64,000 nt of DNA from Bradyrhizobium australiense (GTDB lineage: Bacteria; Pseudomonadota; Alphaproteobacteria; Rhizobiales; Xanthobacteraceae), in NCBI RefSeq assembly GCF_013114825.1, contig NZ_JAAVLX010000004.1, positions 744,001 through 808,000 of the forward strand, read 5' to 3'. The position numbers and the translations under genes are program-made. This document shows positions 1 through 9,062 of the stretch, one piece after another; the stretch's first letter is position 1, and each line of letters begins with the position of its first letter. The notes under the pieces were generated by a model, which was given only the letters and a program-made list of their open reading frames with translations, did not search any database and was not told where the DNA came from.

Positions 1-285
1 ATGCCGATGCGCCGCGGGCGGGGCCTGCGGAGCACCGGGCTTGCGCTCGGCCGTCAGTGCAATCATTGCGGTGCTGACGCCGGGGATCGCGCGCACCGCG
101 GCTTCCGCCTGCGCGCGCACGCTTTCCCAGGCTCTAGCCTCGGTGGCGTCGACATTGATGGAGAAGAACACCTTGCCGTCGGTGACTGAGATCGCCGACA
201 GCACGTTGGCATTGGTCAGGGGTACGCCGCGGGGCGAAGCCACCCGGCTAAGGGCATCGAGAACCTGTTGCTGCGTTACGCTCAC
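1..285 (-). CDS. mrp: Mrp/ApbC-type Fe-S cluster carrier, N-terminal part (cut by window edge)
   Basis: The first 95 codons read from a GTG start (SVTQQQVLDALSRVASPRG...) and match the small MIP18-like (DUF59) domain that precedes the P-loop ATPase in Mrp/ApbC iron-sulfur carriers, cytosolic proteins that load Fe-S clusters onto target enzymes. GTG is chosen because an AGGAG box lies 8 bases before it, while the nearby ATG runs into TGA after three codons. The typical Ala/Pro-rich linker (GAPQAPPAAHRH) starts at the window edge; the ATPase domain lies outside. Family call is good; the full-length state cannot be judged. Confidence 0.75.
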   Translation of the reverse strand, partial: MSVTQQQVLDALSRVASPRGVPLTNANVLSAISVTDGKVFFSINVDATEARAWESVRAQAEAAVRAIPGVSTAMIALTAERKPGAPQAPPAAHRH

Positions 286-460
286 TCGCGCATCTCCTGA
301 AGCCCTTGCTGTTCCGAGTGAGAACCGGGCTCTACTCGCTTGTTTTGACTCGCTTTCTCGACGCGAACTGACCCGCTCCGGACCAAATCCGAAAGCGGGG
401 CCTCGTTCCAAGACGCTATGCCAGTCCGATGCGACCCATAGAGCGGTTCAGCGCAAAAGG

Positions 461-898
461 CTACCTCGCTGCCACGTCATCCCGCCGCTCGGCGGGGGCT
501 TCGGGCGTCTTTTCCTTGGCGGCCTCGTAATTCAGTTCGATCATGACGCCATTGGGGTCGTTGACGAAGATCTGCCAGAGGTCACCGCCCGGAACCTGCC
601 GGGAGTCGTATGCCATGCCCTTCTGCTCCAGCCGCCGCTTCATGCCGTCAAAGCCGCAGCTGGCAAACGCGACATGGTGGACAACGCCGGAATCGGGCTT
701 TTGCGGTTCATCGGTCTTGGAAATATCGACAAGGTGCACCACCGCCTTGCCCTCGCTGTACATCCACGCCCCGGGAAACGCGAAGTTGGGCCGCGCGCCC
801 TTTTCCAGGCCCAGAATGTCCTCATAGAACCGGACCGTATCGGCAAGGTTGCGGGTCCGGATGTTGAAATGGTCGAGCACGCCCACGCTGACGCCCAT
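461..898 (-). CDS. VOC/glyoxalase-fold protein
   Basis: A 145-residue protein of the vicinal oxygen chelate superfamily. The opening LDHFNIRTRNLADTVRFYED is the usual first strand-helix of the fold, and the second half has DLWQIFVNDPNGVMIELNY, where the late Glu is a common metal ligand together with His in LDHFNI and VVHHVAF. Such proteins include glyoxalases, extradiol dioxygenases and resistance proteins; the substrate here cannot be read from sequence. A GGGAG box sits 9 bases before ATG. It is divergent from the dehydrogenase gene at 1072, so the two may share a control region. The C-terminus (EKTPEAPAERRDDVAAR) is a disordered charged tail. Confidence 0.8.
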   Translation of the reverse strand: MGVSVGVLDHFNIRTRNLADTVRFYEDILGLEKGARPNFAFPGAWMYSEGKAVVHLVDISKTDEPQKPDSGVVHHVAFASCGFDGMKRRLEQKGMAYDSRQVPGGDLWQIFVNDPNGVMIELNYEAAKEKTPEAPAERRDDVAAR

Positions 899-1071
899 GT
901 GATGTCACTCCCTTTTTTGTGAGGTTCTTGAGGAGCCTATCGTAGCACGAATCCGGCTCCGCCCAGCAACGAAGGCGTTGCCCTGCCCTGCGCAGCTTGT
1001 ATGGTGCGGCTCCTCCAAAAAAACCGGCCGGCCGGCCCAACGTCGCCGGCGAGAACTCCAAGGTAACTCAC

Positions 1072-1944
1072 ATGGCTAAAGTCGCTTTTCTCGGTCTCGG
1101 CGTAATGGGCTTCCCCATGGCAGGACATTTGGTGAAAAAAGGCGGCCACGAGGTCACCGTCTACAATCGGACAGGAGCTAAGGCGAAGGAGTGGGCGGAC
1201 AAGTTCGGCGGGCGCACCGCGCCTACGCCGAAGGCCGCGGCCGAAGGTCAGGATTTCGTGATGTGCTGCGTCGGCAACGACAACGACCTGCGCGCAGTGA
1301 CGGTCGGTAGTGACGGCGCCTTCGCCGGCATGAAAATGGGCGCGGTATTCGTCGACCACACCACCGCCTCCGCCGAAATCGCCCGCGAACTCGACGCCGC
1401 CGCCGTCAAGGCGAGCTTCAAGTTCATCGACGCGCCGGTGTCGGGTGGCCAGGCCGGCGCGGAAAACGGCGTGCTGACGGTGATGTGCGGCGGCAAGGAA
1501 GACGCCTATGCCGCGGCCGAGCCGATCATTTCCGGCGCTTATGCAAGGATGTGCAAACTTCTCGGGCCCGCCGGCGCCGGCCAGCTCACCAAGATGGTCA
1601 ACCAGATTTGCATCGCCGGTCTGGTCCAGGGCCTGTCCGAGGGGATTCATTTCGCCAAGAAGTCGGGCCTCGACGTTGCGGCCGTGATCGAGACCATCTC
1701 CAAGGGCGCGGCGCAGTCCTGGCAGATGGAGAACCGCTACAACACCATGAACGAGGGCAAATTCGACTTCGGCTTTGCCGTCGAATGGATGCGCAAGGAC
1801 CTCTCGATCTGCATCGCCGAGGCCCGTCGCAACGGCGCCAACCTGCCGGTGACCGCCCTCGTCGATCAGTTCTACGCCGAGGTCGAGAAGATGGGCGGCA
1901 AGCGCTGGGATACGTCGAGCCTTTTGGCCCGGCTGGAGCGGTGA
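1072..1944 (+). CDS. 3-hydroxyisobutyrate dehydrogenase family NAD(P)-dependent oxidoreductase
   Basis: A 290-residue cytosolic beta-hydroxyacid dehydrogenase. The Rossmann fingerprint GLGVMG is at residues 8-13. The substrate-binding signature DAPVSGGQAGAENG starts near residue 120, and the catalytic lysine is K174 in GQLTKMVNQI. Length and domain layout match 3-hydroxyisobutyrate dehydrogenase, tartronate semialdehyde reductase and related short-chain hydroxyacid enzymes, and the sequence does not separate these. The ATG at 1072 is used rather than an upstream in-frame start because residue 1 then falls directly before the first beta strand, with AAGG 8 bases upstream. It appears monocistronic, with a hairpin 33 bases after the stop. 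Confidence 0.85.
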   Translation: MAKVAFLGLGVMGFPMAGHLVKKGGHEVTVYNRTGAKAKEWADKFGGRTAPTPKAAAEGQDFVMCCVGNDNDLRAVTVGSDGAFAGMKMGAVFVDHTTASAEIARELDAAAVKASFKFIDAPVSGGQAGAENGVLTVMCGGKEDAYAAAEPIISGAYARMCKLLGPAGAGQLTKMVNQICIAGLVQGLSEGIHFAKKSGLDVAAVIETISKGAAQSWQMENRYNTMNEGKFDFGFAVEWMRKDLSICIAEARRNGANLPVTALVDQFYAEVEKMGGKRWDTSSLLARLER

Positions 1945-1977
1945 GTTAAAGAAACAGGTTAAAGCAACGCGCAAAGC

Positions 1978-2006
1978 CCCCGCTTCTTATCCTGTCAGAA
2001 GCGGGG
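1978..2006 (+). terminator. hairpin after the 1072-1944 gene
   Basis: A perfect 10-bp stem (CCCCGCTTCT / AGAAGCGGGG) with a 9-base loop lies 33 bases after the dehydrogenase stop. No clear T-run follows on the plus strand, so intrinsic termination is probable but not certain. Confidence 0.5.
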
Positions 2007-2146
2007 ATTCCGTCTGCCCGACAGGTTAATTTTAACTTCCCGTTAACGAGAATTTTTAGCTCTTTAAGTCATCGCTTAATGATTTAGCGGCACAGATAGA
2101 CAATGCAAAAGCCCGCGCGGTTCGCGGGCAGGATTTGTGTTGTTCG

Positions 2147-3751
2147 ATGAGTAGCCCCGCAGAAAAGCCTGAGGTTGTCCAGCTTCCGGCAGAAGCGCCG
2201 GTCGCACCAGCGATCAACACCCGGCGCGTGGCGGCGCAGCGGGTGCGCGAGGCGCGGGATCGGTTGACGTCGACCAGCGGGACCCGTCCCGCCTTCGATA
2301 CCGAATTGCTCCGGCAATACGCCCAAACGCGGGTATCGGCCTCCTTCGTCGTCATGCTGCTGGTGGTTGCGACCGGCGTGCTGTTCGGCCTCTGGAAGTA
2401 TGCCGTGCCGGCCGCGATCTGGACAGTCGGCATGCTCTGCATCCATGCCGCCATCATTCGCAACTGCAAGCGCTTCCTCGGCGAGCAGCCCACGCTCGCA
2501 GCTACGCGCCGATGGCAAACCCGCTTCGTGCTGTTCGACTTGCTCTACGGTCTGTCCTGGACCGCGATCCTGCTCCACCCGGCCGGGCTCGACACCGTCT
2601 CGAACACGATGATGATGTTCCTGATGCTGCTGGTGATCGCGGTGTCGAGCATGCTGGCGGCGACGCTGCCGATTGCGGCGGTGGCGGCAACCGCGCCGGT
2701 GACGGCGGCGATCGCGCTCAACTTCGTGATGGGCGGCACCTTCGACAATTACGCGCTCGCGCTGCTGGCGGTTGCCGCCGAAAGCTATTTTGCGCTTCTC
2801 GCGCATCAACTTCATTCGACGACGCTGCAGACCCTGGAAGCGCGCGCCGAAAAGGACGCGCTGATCGGCGAGCTCGAACAGGCCAAGGCAATCTCTGACG
2901 AAGCGCGGCACCGCGCCGAATCCGCCAATGTCGCCAAGTCGCGCTTTCTGGCGCAGATGAGCCACGAGCTGCGCACGCCGCTGAACGCGATCCTCGGCTT
3001 CTCCGAAGTGATGAAGAGCGAAATCTTCGGTGCGCATGCGGTTGCGGTCTACAAGGAATATTCCGCCGACATCCATAATTCGGGCGTCCACCTGCTCAAC
3101 CTCATCAACGAGATTCTCGATCTGTCGCGGATCGAGGCCGGCCGCTATGAACTCAATGAGGAAGCAGTGTCGCTGGTGCATGTCGTCGCCGACTGCCATC
3201 ATCTGTTGAAACTGCGCGCGACCAGCCGCGGCATCACCATTCACGAGGTGTTCGAGCACGGCATGCCCAGGATCTGGGGCGACGAGCGCGCCACGCGCCA
3301 GGTGGTGCTCAATTTGTTGTCCAACTCGATCAAGTTCACTCCGCCGGGCGGCGACATCTGGCTCAAGGTCGGCTGGACCGCGTCCGGCGGACAATATCTC
3401 AGCGTCAAGGACACCGGCTCCGGTATTGCCGAGGACGAAATCCCGGTCGTGCTGGCGTCGTTCGGCCAGGGCTCCAACTCGATCAAATCGGCCGAACAGG
3501 GCGCGGGCCTGGGCTTGCCGATCGCCAAAAGCCTGATCGACATGCATGGCGGCACCTTCACGCTGAAATCGAAGCTGCGGATCGGCACCGAAGTCATCGT
3601 CACCTTCCCGCCGGAGCGCGTGATGAGCGCGCTGGCGCCGATGGCCGAGGAGGCCCCGCCCCTGCAGCCGGACCCCGAAGTCACGGCAGCCGCCGACGAC
3701 AAGCGACGGGCGCGCCACAAACCGATCATGAGTGCAGGAACCGGGTTGTAG
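2147..3751 (+). CDS. membrane sensor histidine kinase
   Basis: A 534-residue hybrid-free histidine kinase. About six hydrophobic segments between residues 64 and 220 form a membrane input module with no recognisable periplasmic domain. A coiled linker (225-262) leads to the HisKA dimer helix with phospho-acceptor H273 in MSHELRTPLNAILGFSEVM. The ATPase domain shows the N box (NLLSNSIKF, ~389-397), G1 (DTGSG, ~422) and G2 (GAGLGLPIA, ~452). HisKA resembles the DivJ/PleC-like kinases of alphaproteobacteria. ATG 2147 is preferred; a TTG four codons earlier sits only 2 bases from the GGCAGGA box. No response regulator gene is adjacent, so its partner is unknown. Confidence 0.9.
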   Translation: MSSPAEKPEVVQLPAEAPVAPAINTRRVAAQRVREARDRLTSTSGTRPAFDTELLRQYAQTRVSASFVVMLLVVATGVLFGLWKYAVPAAIWTVGMLCIHAAIIRNCKRFLGEQPTLAATRRWQTRFVLFDLLYGLSWTAILLHPAGLDTVSNTMMMFLMLLVIAVSSMLAATLPIAAVAATAPVTAAIALNFVMGGTFDNYALALLAVAAESYFALLAHQLHSTTLQTLEARAEKDALIGELEQAKAISDEARHRAESANVAKSRFLAQMSHELRTPLNAILGFSEVMKSEIFGAHAVAVYKEYSADIHNSGVHLLNLINEILDLSRIEAGRYELNEEAVSLVHVVADCHHLLKLRATSRGITIHEVFEHGMPRIWGDERATRQVVLNLLSNSIKFTPPGGDIWLKVGWTASGGQYLSVKDTGSGIAEDEIPVVLASFGQGSNSIKSAEQGAGLGLPIAKSLIDMHGGTFTLKSKLRIGTEVIVTFPPERVMSALAPMAEEAPPLQPDPEVTAAADDKRRARHKPIMSAGTGL

Positions 3752-3796
3752 CTGGAGCGCTTGCGCAAGCGATCGAAACCACTTCACTATCCCTGA

Positions 3797-4000
3797 ATGA
3801 GCAAAGAAACGCCGTGTATCGCAGTCTGTGTGATGGACCCCAAAACCAAACTCTGCTTCGGCTGCGGACGAACGTTGCCGGAGATCGCACGCTGGCACCG
3901 CATGGAAACGGCGGAACGATTGGCTGTCATGGAAGGGCTTGCGGCGCGCATGGTGGATGCGGGTCTGGTTCCGATGCCGCCGCGCACCGAACGCGGCTGA
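3797..4000 (+). CDS. DUF1289 small cysteine-motif protein
   Basis: A 67-residue protein with the DUF1289 pattern: C7-x3-C11 near the start and CFGCGRT with C20 and C23, followed by the conserved EIARWHRM segment. The four cysteines suggest metal or Fe-S binding; function in the family is not established. It is followed by the aspartic protease gene with 28 bases between stop and the preferred TTG start, a pairing commonly seen in related genomes, so the two are probably co-transcribed. Confidence 0.85.
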   Translation: MSKETPCIAVCVMDPKTKLCFGCGRTLPEIARWHRMETAERLAVMEGLAARMVDAGLVPMPPRTERG

Positions 4001-4028
4001 TCACCGGAGGAAACGGCGGGGGCGCCAA

Positions 4029-4580
4029 TTGATCCGCATCATGCTCGTTCTGGCGATGCTCGCCGCCACCGCCGGCGCCGTTGTCGCCTATGGCGATCCC
4101 GACAAGATTGCGCGTGCCGGCGACTCGGTATCGAAAATGCTGCGGCAACGCAGCCTGGAGCCGGCGCCCGCCGTGCAGATCGCGCGCGGCAAGGCCGGCG
4201 AATTCGCGCTGCACGCCAAGATCAATGGCGTCAAGGCGCCGATGGTGATCGATACCGGCGCGACGTCGGTCGTGCTGACCTGGGAGACGGCGAAGGCGAT
4301 CGGCCTGCCGATCGAGATGCTCGAATACAACGTCGATGTCGAAACCGTCGGTGGTCACACCAAAGCGGCGCGGCTGACGCTCGATCGTCTCGCGGTCGGC
4401 GGCCTCGTCGAAAAATCGATCCCGGCGCTGGTCGTGCCGCGCGGGCAGATGAAGACCAACTTGCTCGGTATGAGCTTTTTGGATCGGCTGGAAAGCTGGG
4501 GCGTGCAGGCCGACAAACTGATGCTGCACGGTTATCCCGATGTCGCAGGCCGCCACAAGCGCCGCGCGGCGGCGAACTAG
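4029..4580 (+). CDS. TIGR02281-type membrane-anchored retropepsin-like aspartic protease
   Basis: A 183-residue protein with one N-terminal membrane segment (IRIMLVLAMLAATAGAVVAY) and a single retropepsin-like domain. The catalytic motif is VIDTGATSVVLTW (D-T-G-A), and a later LLGMSFLDRL is the conserved flap and dimer region of clan AA proteases. The active form should be a periplasm-facing homodimer. The start is TTG at 4029, 7 bases after GGCGGGGG, or ATG at 4041; both keep the membrane helix. Upstream in-frame ATGs would add an Arg-rich sequence that overlaps DUF1289 coding sequence and are unlikely. Confidence 0.8.
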   Translation: MIRIMLVLAMLAATAGAVVAYGDPDKIARAGDSVSKMLRQRSLEPAPAVQIARGKAGEFALHAKINGVKAPMVIDTGATSVVLTWETAKAIGLPIEMLEYNVDVETVGGHTKAARLTLDRLAVGGLVEKSIPALVVPRGQMKTNLLGMSFLDRLESWGVQADKLMLHGYPDVAGRHKRRAAAN

Positions 4581-5082
4581 GACTCATAAATTGGGTCATG
4601 TCGGCTTGGCCTTCCAAGAGCGGCGCAAAGGCAGACGTGCCGATATCGACCCGATGGGCCAGGAAGAGACATCGCGCGTGGCTTGACTGTGCGTGTGTCG
4701 TGAAGGTGTAAGTGCTCCGCGACGTTGGCGAGCGCAGACCGTGAACAATGCAAGCTCTTGAAGATCGCCGGGCTGCACGATAGTCTGCTGCCGGACGGCC
4801 CGTCGCTCCCCAGTCCGCGCGAGGATGCCGGAGGCATCCAGTACAGGCCTTAGTTGCCGTCAATATCCGCTCGGCCACGCCTCACGTCCCGACCTCCTGC
4901 GGCTGCTGCGCCTCAGCCCTGTCCGGAAAAGCTCATTGTGATGTTGCAGCTTGGCACGCCGGCCGCAGCGTCGAGGGCCTCCGCTTCGTGACCGTCGCGG
5001 TCACCGACCACCAGACGGTCCCCGACACTTTAGGGCGAGCGGTGGATTTGGAACTCAACCATTGATCGAGGGAGGATATGCT
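4581..5082 (+). other. intergenic, no supported gene
   Basis: About 500 bases without a credible reading frame. A stretch at 4710-4850 reads as a short open peptide (KLLKIAGLHDSLLPDGPSLP) with no start or ribosome site, possibly a gene remnant. The last 15 bases carry the GGAGG box of the amidase gene. Confidence 0.4.
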
Positions 5083-6738
5083 ATGAGAGCATCGCCAAAC
5101 TATTCGCGTCGTCGTTTCCTTCATGCCGGCGCGGCCGGCGTAGCAGCAAGCGCTGTCGCCGCGGCGACAACGCCCGTTCGTGCGGCCGCCGAGGCGCGCA
5201 TGCAAGCGCCACCTTCAACGGCGACGGCGCCGCGGATTCTGCGCAAGCCACCGCTGCCTGAATTGGAGCGCATCGCCAAATCCTACAACTTGGTTCTCAG
5301 CCGCGACGATCTGACGTCGTTCCGCAACCTCATGGACGGTGTGCTCGCATCGTACCGTCGCTTGGACCAGTTCGCGGAGCCGACATTGGCGGTGAAATAC
5401 CCGCGGGACGCGGGGTTCCGTCCAGGTGCCTCGGACAATAGGCTCAATGCTTGGTACTGGAGGTGCTCGATCAAGGGGGCAACTTCGGGACCTCTCGCGG
5501 GCAAGAAAATCGCCATCAAAGACAATGTGTGCGTTGCCGGCATCCCAATGATGAACGGCTCCAACGTGCTGGAAGGCTACGTCCCTGACGTGGACGCGAC
5601 CATTGTGACCCGCATCCTCGATGCCGGTGGGGAGATCGTCGGCAAGGCGGTGTGCGAGCATCTTTGCTTCTCGGGCGGTAGCCATACCTCTGACACCGGG
5701 CCCGTGCTCAATCCGCACGATCCGAAGCGATCTGCCGGAGGCTCCTCCAGCGGCAGCGCGGCGCTCGTCGTCGCCGGCGAGTGTGACATGGCCATTGGGG
5801 GCGACCAGGGAGGGTCAATCCGAATTCCTAGCTGTTTCTGCGGAGCGGTTGGCCACAAGCCCACCCACGGGCTTGTGCCATACACAGGTGTCTTCCCGAT
5901 TGAACTCACACTTGATCATACCGGGCCCATTGCCCGTACCGCCGGCGATGCCGCCCGGCTTCTCGAGGTGCTCGCCGGGGCCGATGGCCTCGACCCGCGC
6001 CAACCGGCAGGACTGCGTACGGAAGCGTATACCAAACAGCTCACCGGAGACGCCCGCGGCCTGCGGATCGGGATCGTTAAAGAAGGGTTTGGCTGGCCCA
6101 ATTCCGAGCCGGATGTCGATGCCATGGTGCACGAGGCGGCACAGCGCTTGACGCGAGCGGGAGCAACCGTGAGCGAGGTATCGATCCCCCTCCACCGCGA
6201 CGGCATCCATATCTGGAACGCTATCGCTGTCGAAGGTGCCACGGCGCTGATGGTCGCGGGCAATAGCATGGGAACCAACTGGAAAGGGCACTACACAACT
6301 TCGCTCCTGGACTTCTACGGCCGGAGCCGGCGGGTGCGCGCCAATGATCTTTCGGAGACCGTCAAGCTCGTTGTCCTGCTCGGCCAGTACATGCAGGACA
6401 ATTACCAGGGCCGCTATTACGCGAAGGCCCAAAACCTCGCGCGCGTGCTACGCGCCGCCTACGATGAGGCGCTCAAAGATGCCGATCTCCTGCTCATGCC
6501 GACATTACCTTTGAAGGCCACGCTACTCCCGGCTCCGGACGCGAGCCGCGAGGAGTATGTTGCGCGGGCACTCGAAATGATTTCCAACACTTGCCCGTTC
6601 GACGTCACTGGGCATCCTGCCGCCTCGGTTCCGGCAGGCATGTCGGCAGGGCTCCCTGTAGGCATGATGCTGATCGGACGCCACTGGGAGGACGGCACGG
6701 TGTTGCGTGCGGCCGACGCGTTCCAGATCGTCGGGTAG
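5083..6738 (+). CDS. Tat-exported amidase-signature hydrolase
   Basis: A 551-residue enzyme of the amidase signature family, which hydrolyses amides to acid plus ammonia with a Ser-cisSer-Lys triad. Catalytic Lys is K146 in KKIAIKDNV. The glycine/serine motif AGGSSSGSAALV (about 218-229) holds the cis-Ser, and the nucleophile is S245 in DQGGSIRIPS. The N-terminus is a twin-arginine signal (SRRRFLHAGAAGVAASAVAA, then APVRA-like cleavage), so the folded enzyme should act in the periplasm, which is unusual for the family. The ATG at 5083 has GGAGG 8 bases upstream. The substrate is unknown; candidates are aryl or aliphatic amides. A second exported amide hydrolase follows at 7266. Confidence 0.9.
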   Translation: MRASPNYSRRRFLHAGAAGVAASAVAAATTPVRAAAEARMQAPPSTATAPRILRKPPLPELERIAKSYNLVLSRDDLTSFRNLMDGVLASYRRLDQFAEPTLAVKYPRDAGFRPGASDNRLNAWYWRCSIKGATSGPLAGKKIAIKDNVCVAGIPMMNGSNVLEGYVPDVDATIVTRILDAGGEIVGKAVCEHLCFSGGSHTSDTGPVLNPHDPKRSAGGSSSGSAALVVAGECDMAIGGDQGGSIRIPSCFCGAVGHKPTHGLVPYTGVFPIELTLDHTGPIARTAGDAARLLEVLAGADGLDPRQPAGLRTEAYTKQLTGDARGLRIGIVKEGFGWPNSEPDVDAMVHEAAQRLTRAGATVSEVSIPLHRDGIHIWNAIAVEGATALMVAGNSMGTNWKGHYTTSLLDFYGRSRRVRANDLSETVKLVVLLGQYMQDNYQGRYYAKAQNLARVLRAAYDEALKDADLLLMPTLPLKATLLPAPDASREEYVARALEMISNTCPFDVTGHPAASVPAGMSAGLPVGMMLIGRHWEDGTVLRAADAFQIVG

Positions 6739-6795
6739 ACGGCGAATTCCCGACTAACGGCCGTGCGGGGTCCAAAGTTCGGAAGCAGGAGGCGC

Positions 6796-6900
6796 ATGGG
6801 CGAGCTTGATCGTGCGGCTCGCGACAAGGAGGCAATCTTAAAACTAAAGCTCGGCGACGAGTTCGCCATGAAGTGCCTCGAAAAGTTGCGAACAAAGTAA
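6796..6900 (+). CDS. 34-residue putative small protein
   Basis: A short frame (MGELDRAARDKEAILKLKLG...) with an AGGAGG box 4 bases before ATG, 57 bases after the amidase stop. The peptide is charged, predicted helical and ends in a basic tail (EKLRTK). No family is recognised. The perfect ribosome site and position in a possible operon with the amidase favour translation, but it could equally be the end of a decayed gene. Confidence 0.4.
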   Translation: MGELDRAARDKEAILKLKLGDEFAMKCLEKLRTK

Positions 6901-7265
6901 GCGGATCAACCCTAGTGAGGTCCGGGCGGGGTCAATCGCGCCGATTTGAGCGCGTACCGACCACTTCCGGGCTACGCTTGTAAGCAGACCTGACCAGCGC
7001 CGGTCGGAATATCTCAAAGACATCGATCATCATTCGACCACCTCATCGCCGCGCAATAGCACTGGCGTCGAATTTCTCAAACTTTGAGCACGCAAGGCCT
7101 AAGCGATAAGCAAAAAAGCTATTTTTCATTCACTTCATTACGCAGCAACGCTGCATCTGCAGTCCAACAGCCAAGCGTGACATCGCACACGAGTTTGACT
7201 GTTACGATAAACTGAGTTGGGATCGGGCGTGCGCCCAAATGCACGTTCAAACTAGGAGAGATCCG
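6901..7265. other. intergenic region before the formamidase gene
   Basis: No supported gene in these 365 bases. Locally AT-richer sequence (7080-7210, e.g. AAAAAAGCTATTTTTCATT) probably contains the promoter of the formamidase gene. AGGAGA lies just before its ATG. Confidence 0.4.
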
Positions 7266-8720
7266 ATGTGCGCAGGTGACGACAAGAACTGTCCGGAATT
7301 TGAATTGCATCATCGCAAATTCAAGGAAACACTCGATCGAGAACGCCGGTCGTTCTTGAGGTCCAGCTTCGCCGCGGCCGGCGGCGCGGCGGCGATGACC
7401 GCGGGCGGCATTTCACTGGTGACGCCGCAGATGGCGGCTGCCGCCGAAAAGAACCAACCGGCCAAGCGGTCCTACCATCATTTGCCCGCGAATGCCGAAA
7501 CAGTGCATTGGGGCTATTTCAGCAAGAAACTCAAACCGCAGGTCGAGATAGATTCTGGCGACTTCATTACCATTGAGGCGTTAACTCATCATGCCAATGA
7601 CGACGCTGAGCGCATGGTGAAGGGCGATCCCGGCGCCGAAAGCGTGTTCCTATGGACCAAGGAAAAGAAGGGCGTGAATCGGCGCGGCGCCGGACCGATG
7701 GATGCCTCGCTGTTCGGGCGCGGTGCTGGCGAAGGCCTTGGCGTGCACATCTGCACAGGCCCTGTCTACGTACGCGGCGCGCAGGAGGGTGACGTGATCG
7801 AGTTGCGTATTATCGACGTCACGCCCCGCCCTTGTGCCAATCCGCAATATCCCGGAAAGGCTTTCGGCAGCAACGCGGCCGCATGGTGGGGTTTTCACTA
7901 TAAGGACTTGCTGACCGAGCCTAAACCGCGCGAAGTGATCACGATCTACGAGGTTGACGCCACCGGCGAACGTAACTGGGCGAAAGCAGTGTATAATTTC
8001 AGGTGGACTCCGCAGACCGATCCTTCCGGCGTAGTGCATAAAACCATCGACTATCCTGGCGTTCCAGTCGATCACTCGACGGTCAAGGAGAACCACGGCA
8101 TCCTGAAGAATGTGCGCATTCCGATACGTCCGCATTTCGGCGTAATCGGCTTGGCTCCCAAGGAAGCCGATATCGTCGACTCAATTCCGCCGAGCTATAC
8201 GGGCGGCAACATCGATAATTGGCGGATCGGCAAGGGCGCCACGATGTATTATCCGGTTGCGGTCGAAGGTGCCCTGTTATCGGTTGGCGACTCGCACGCT
8301 TCGCAGGGAGATTCCGAACTGTGCGGTACGGCAATCGAATGCTCGCTGAACGGCACCTTCCAGATCATTCTGCACAAAAGAGCCGACCTCGTCGGTACGG
8401 CTCTCGAAGCCCTCGATTATCCGATGCTGGAAACCAAGGACGAGTGGCTGGTGCACGGCTTTAGCTTCGCCAATTATCTCACTGAACTGGGGGACAAGGC
8501 GCAGTCAGACATTTACTCGAAATCGTCAGTTGATCTGGCTTTGCGCGATGCGTTCCGCAAGATGCGCAAATTTCTGATGACGACCAAGAAGCTGACCGAA
8601 GATGAGGCAATCTCCTTAATTACGATTGGCGTCGACTTCGGCATCACCCAGGTGGTTGATGGAAACTGGGGCGTCCACGCGGTCATCAAGAAGGATGTCT
8701 TCGCCGGAGGGGAGGCCTGA
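7266..8720 (+). CDS. Tat-exported acetamidase/formamidase family hydrolase
   Basis: A 484-residue member of the FmdA/AmdA family, zinc-dependent enzymes that release ammonia from formamide or acetamide. Family hallmarks include HICTGPVYVRGAQEGDV, RPHFGVIGLAP and VGDSHASQGDSELCGTAIE, where D, H and the E/C region form the metal and active site. Unlike cytosolic FmdA it has an N-terminal extension with an RRSFLRSSFAAAGGAAAMTA signal, so it is likely a Tat substrate and periplasmic. The ATG at 7266 follows an AGGAGA box; an earlier in-frame ATG at 7239 lacks one. With the Tat-exported amidase at 5083 it suggests extracytoplasmic amide use. Confidence 0.9.
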   Translation: MCAGDDKNCPEFELHHRKFKETLDRERRSFLRSSFAAAGGAAAMTAGGISLVTPQMAAAAEKNQPAKRSYHHLPANAETVHWGYFSKKLKPQVEIDSGDFITIEALTHHANDDAERMVKGDPGAESVFLWTKEKKGVNRRGAGPMDASLFGRGAGEGLGVHICTGPVYVRGAQEGDVIELRIIDVTPRPCANPQYPGKAFGSNAAAWWGFHYKDLLTEPKPREVITIYEVDATGERNWAKAVYNFRWTPQTDPSGVVHKTIDYPGVPVDHSTVKENHGILKNVRIPIRPHFGVIGLAPKEADIVDSIPPSYTGGNIDNWRIGKGATMYYPVAVEGALLSVGDSHASQGDSELCGTAIECSLNGTFQIILHKRADLVGTALEALDYPMLETKDEWLVHGFSFANYLTELGDKAQSDIYSKSSVDLALRDAFRKMRKFLMTTKKLTEDEAISLITIGVDFGITQVVDGNWGVHAVIKKDVFAGGEA

Positions 8721-9062
8721 TCCATAACACCGACGCGTTAGTTCCGGCAGGGTTTGGCCGCCTCGCGCTGCCGTATCGGGCAACAGTGTTGATACCCGAA
8801 ATGGGTCATTCGCGTCATTTGGACGGTGTACCGATCACTTCTGGTCTGCCCCGATGAATCCTTAGTCGCCATCGGGACGTCTCAAAGACGCCAAAGGCGG
8901 AAGTGATCCCGACTCCCGGCGTCGCGAAACGGCGATTGGCGACACATCGAGAGTGGCTCTGTCAAGCCACTTCCCTGTTTAAGGGGGTGGCCGCCGCGCC
9001 GCTCCCTCGCCATTTTGGCTGCGGGGACGAGCACGTCCTCGTGCGCCATCGGGAGACGGGCA
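8721..9062. other. intergenic, no supported gene
   Basis: About 340 bases with no credible coding frame on either strand. Text such as the tandem 'GGGACGTCTCAAAGACG' area looks like ordinary decayed intergenic sequence. Confidence 0.4.

Noticed and set aside
41..922. Long plus-strand frame of 293 codons
   Set aside because: It is antisense to two clear minus-strand genes (Mrp N-terminus and VOC protein) and has no ribosome site or family.
2084..3898. 604-codon minus-strand frame
   Set aside because: Complement of the histidine kinase; Arg/His-rich composition typical of antisense frames in GC-rich DNA.
4581..5082. Insertion sequence remnant
   Set aside because: No terminal inverted repeats or transposase text could be found.
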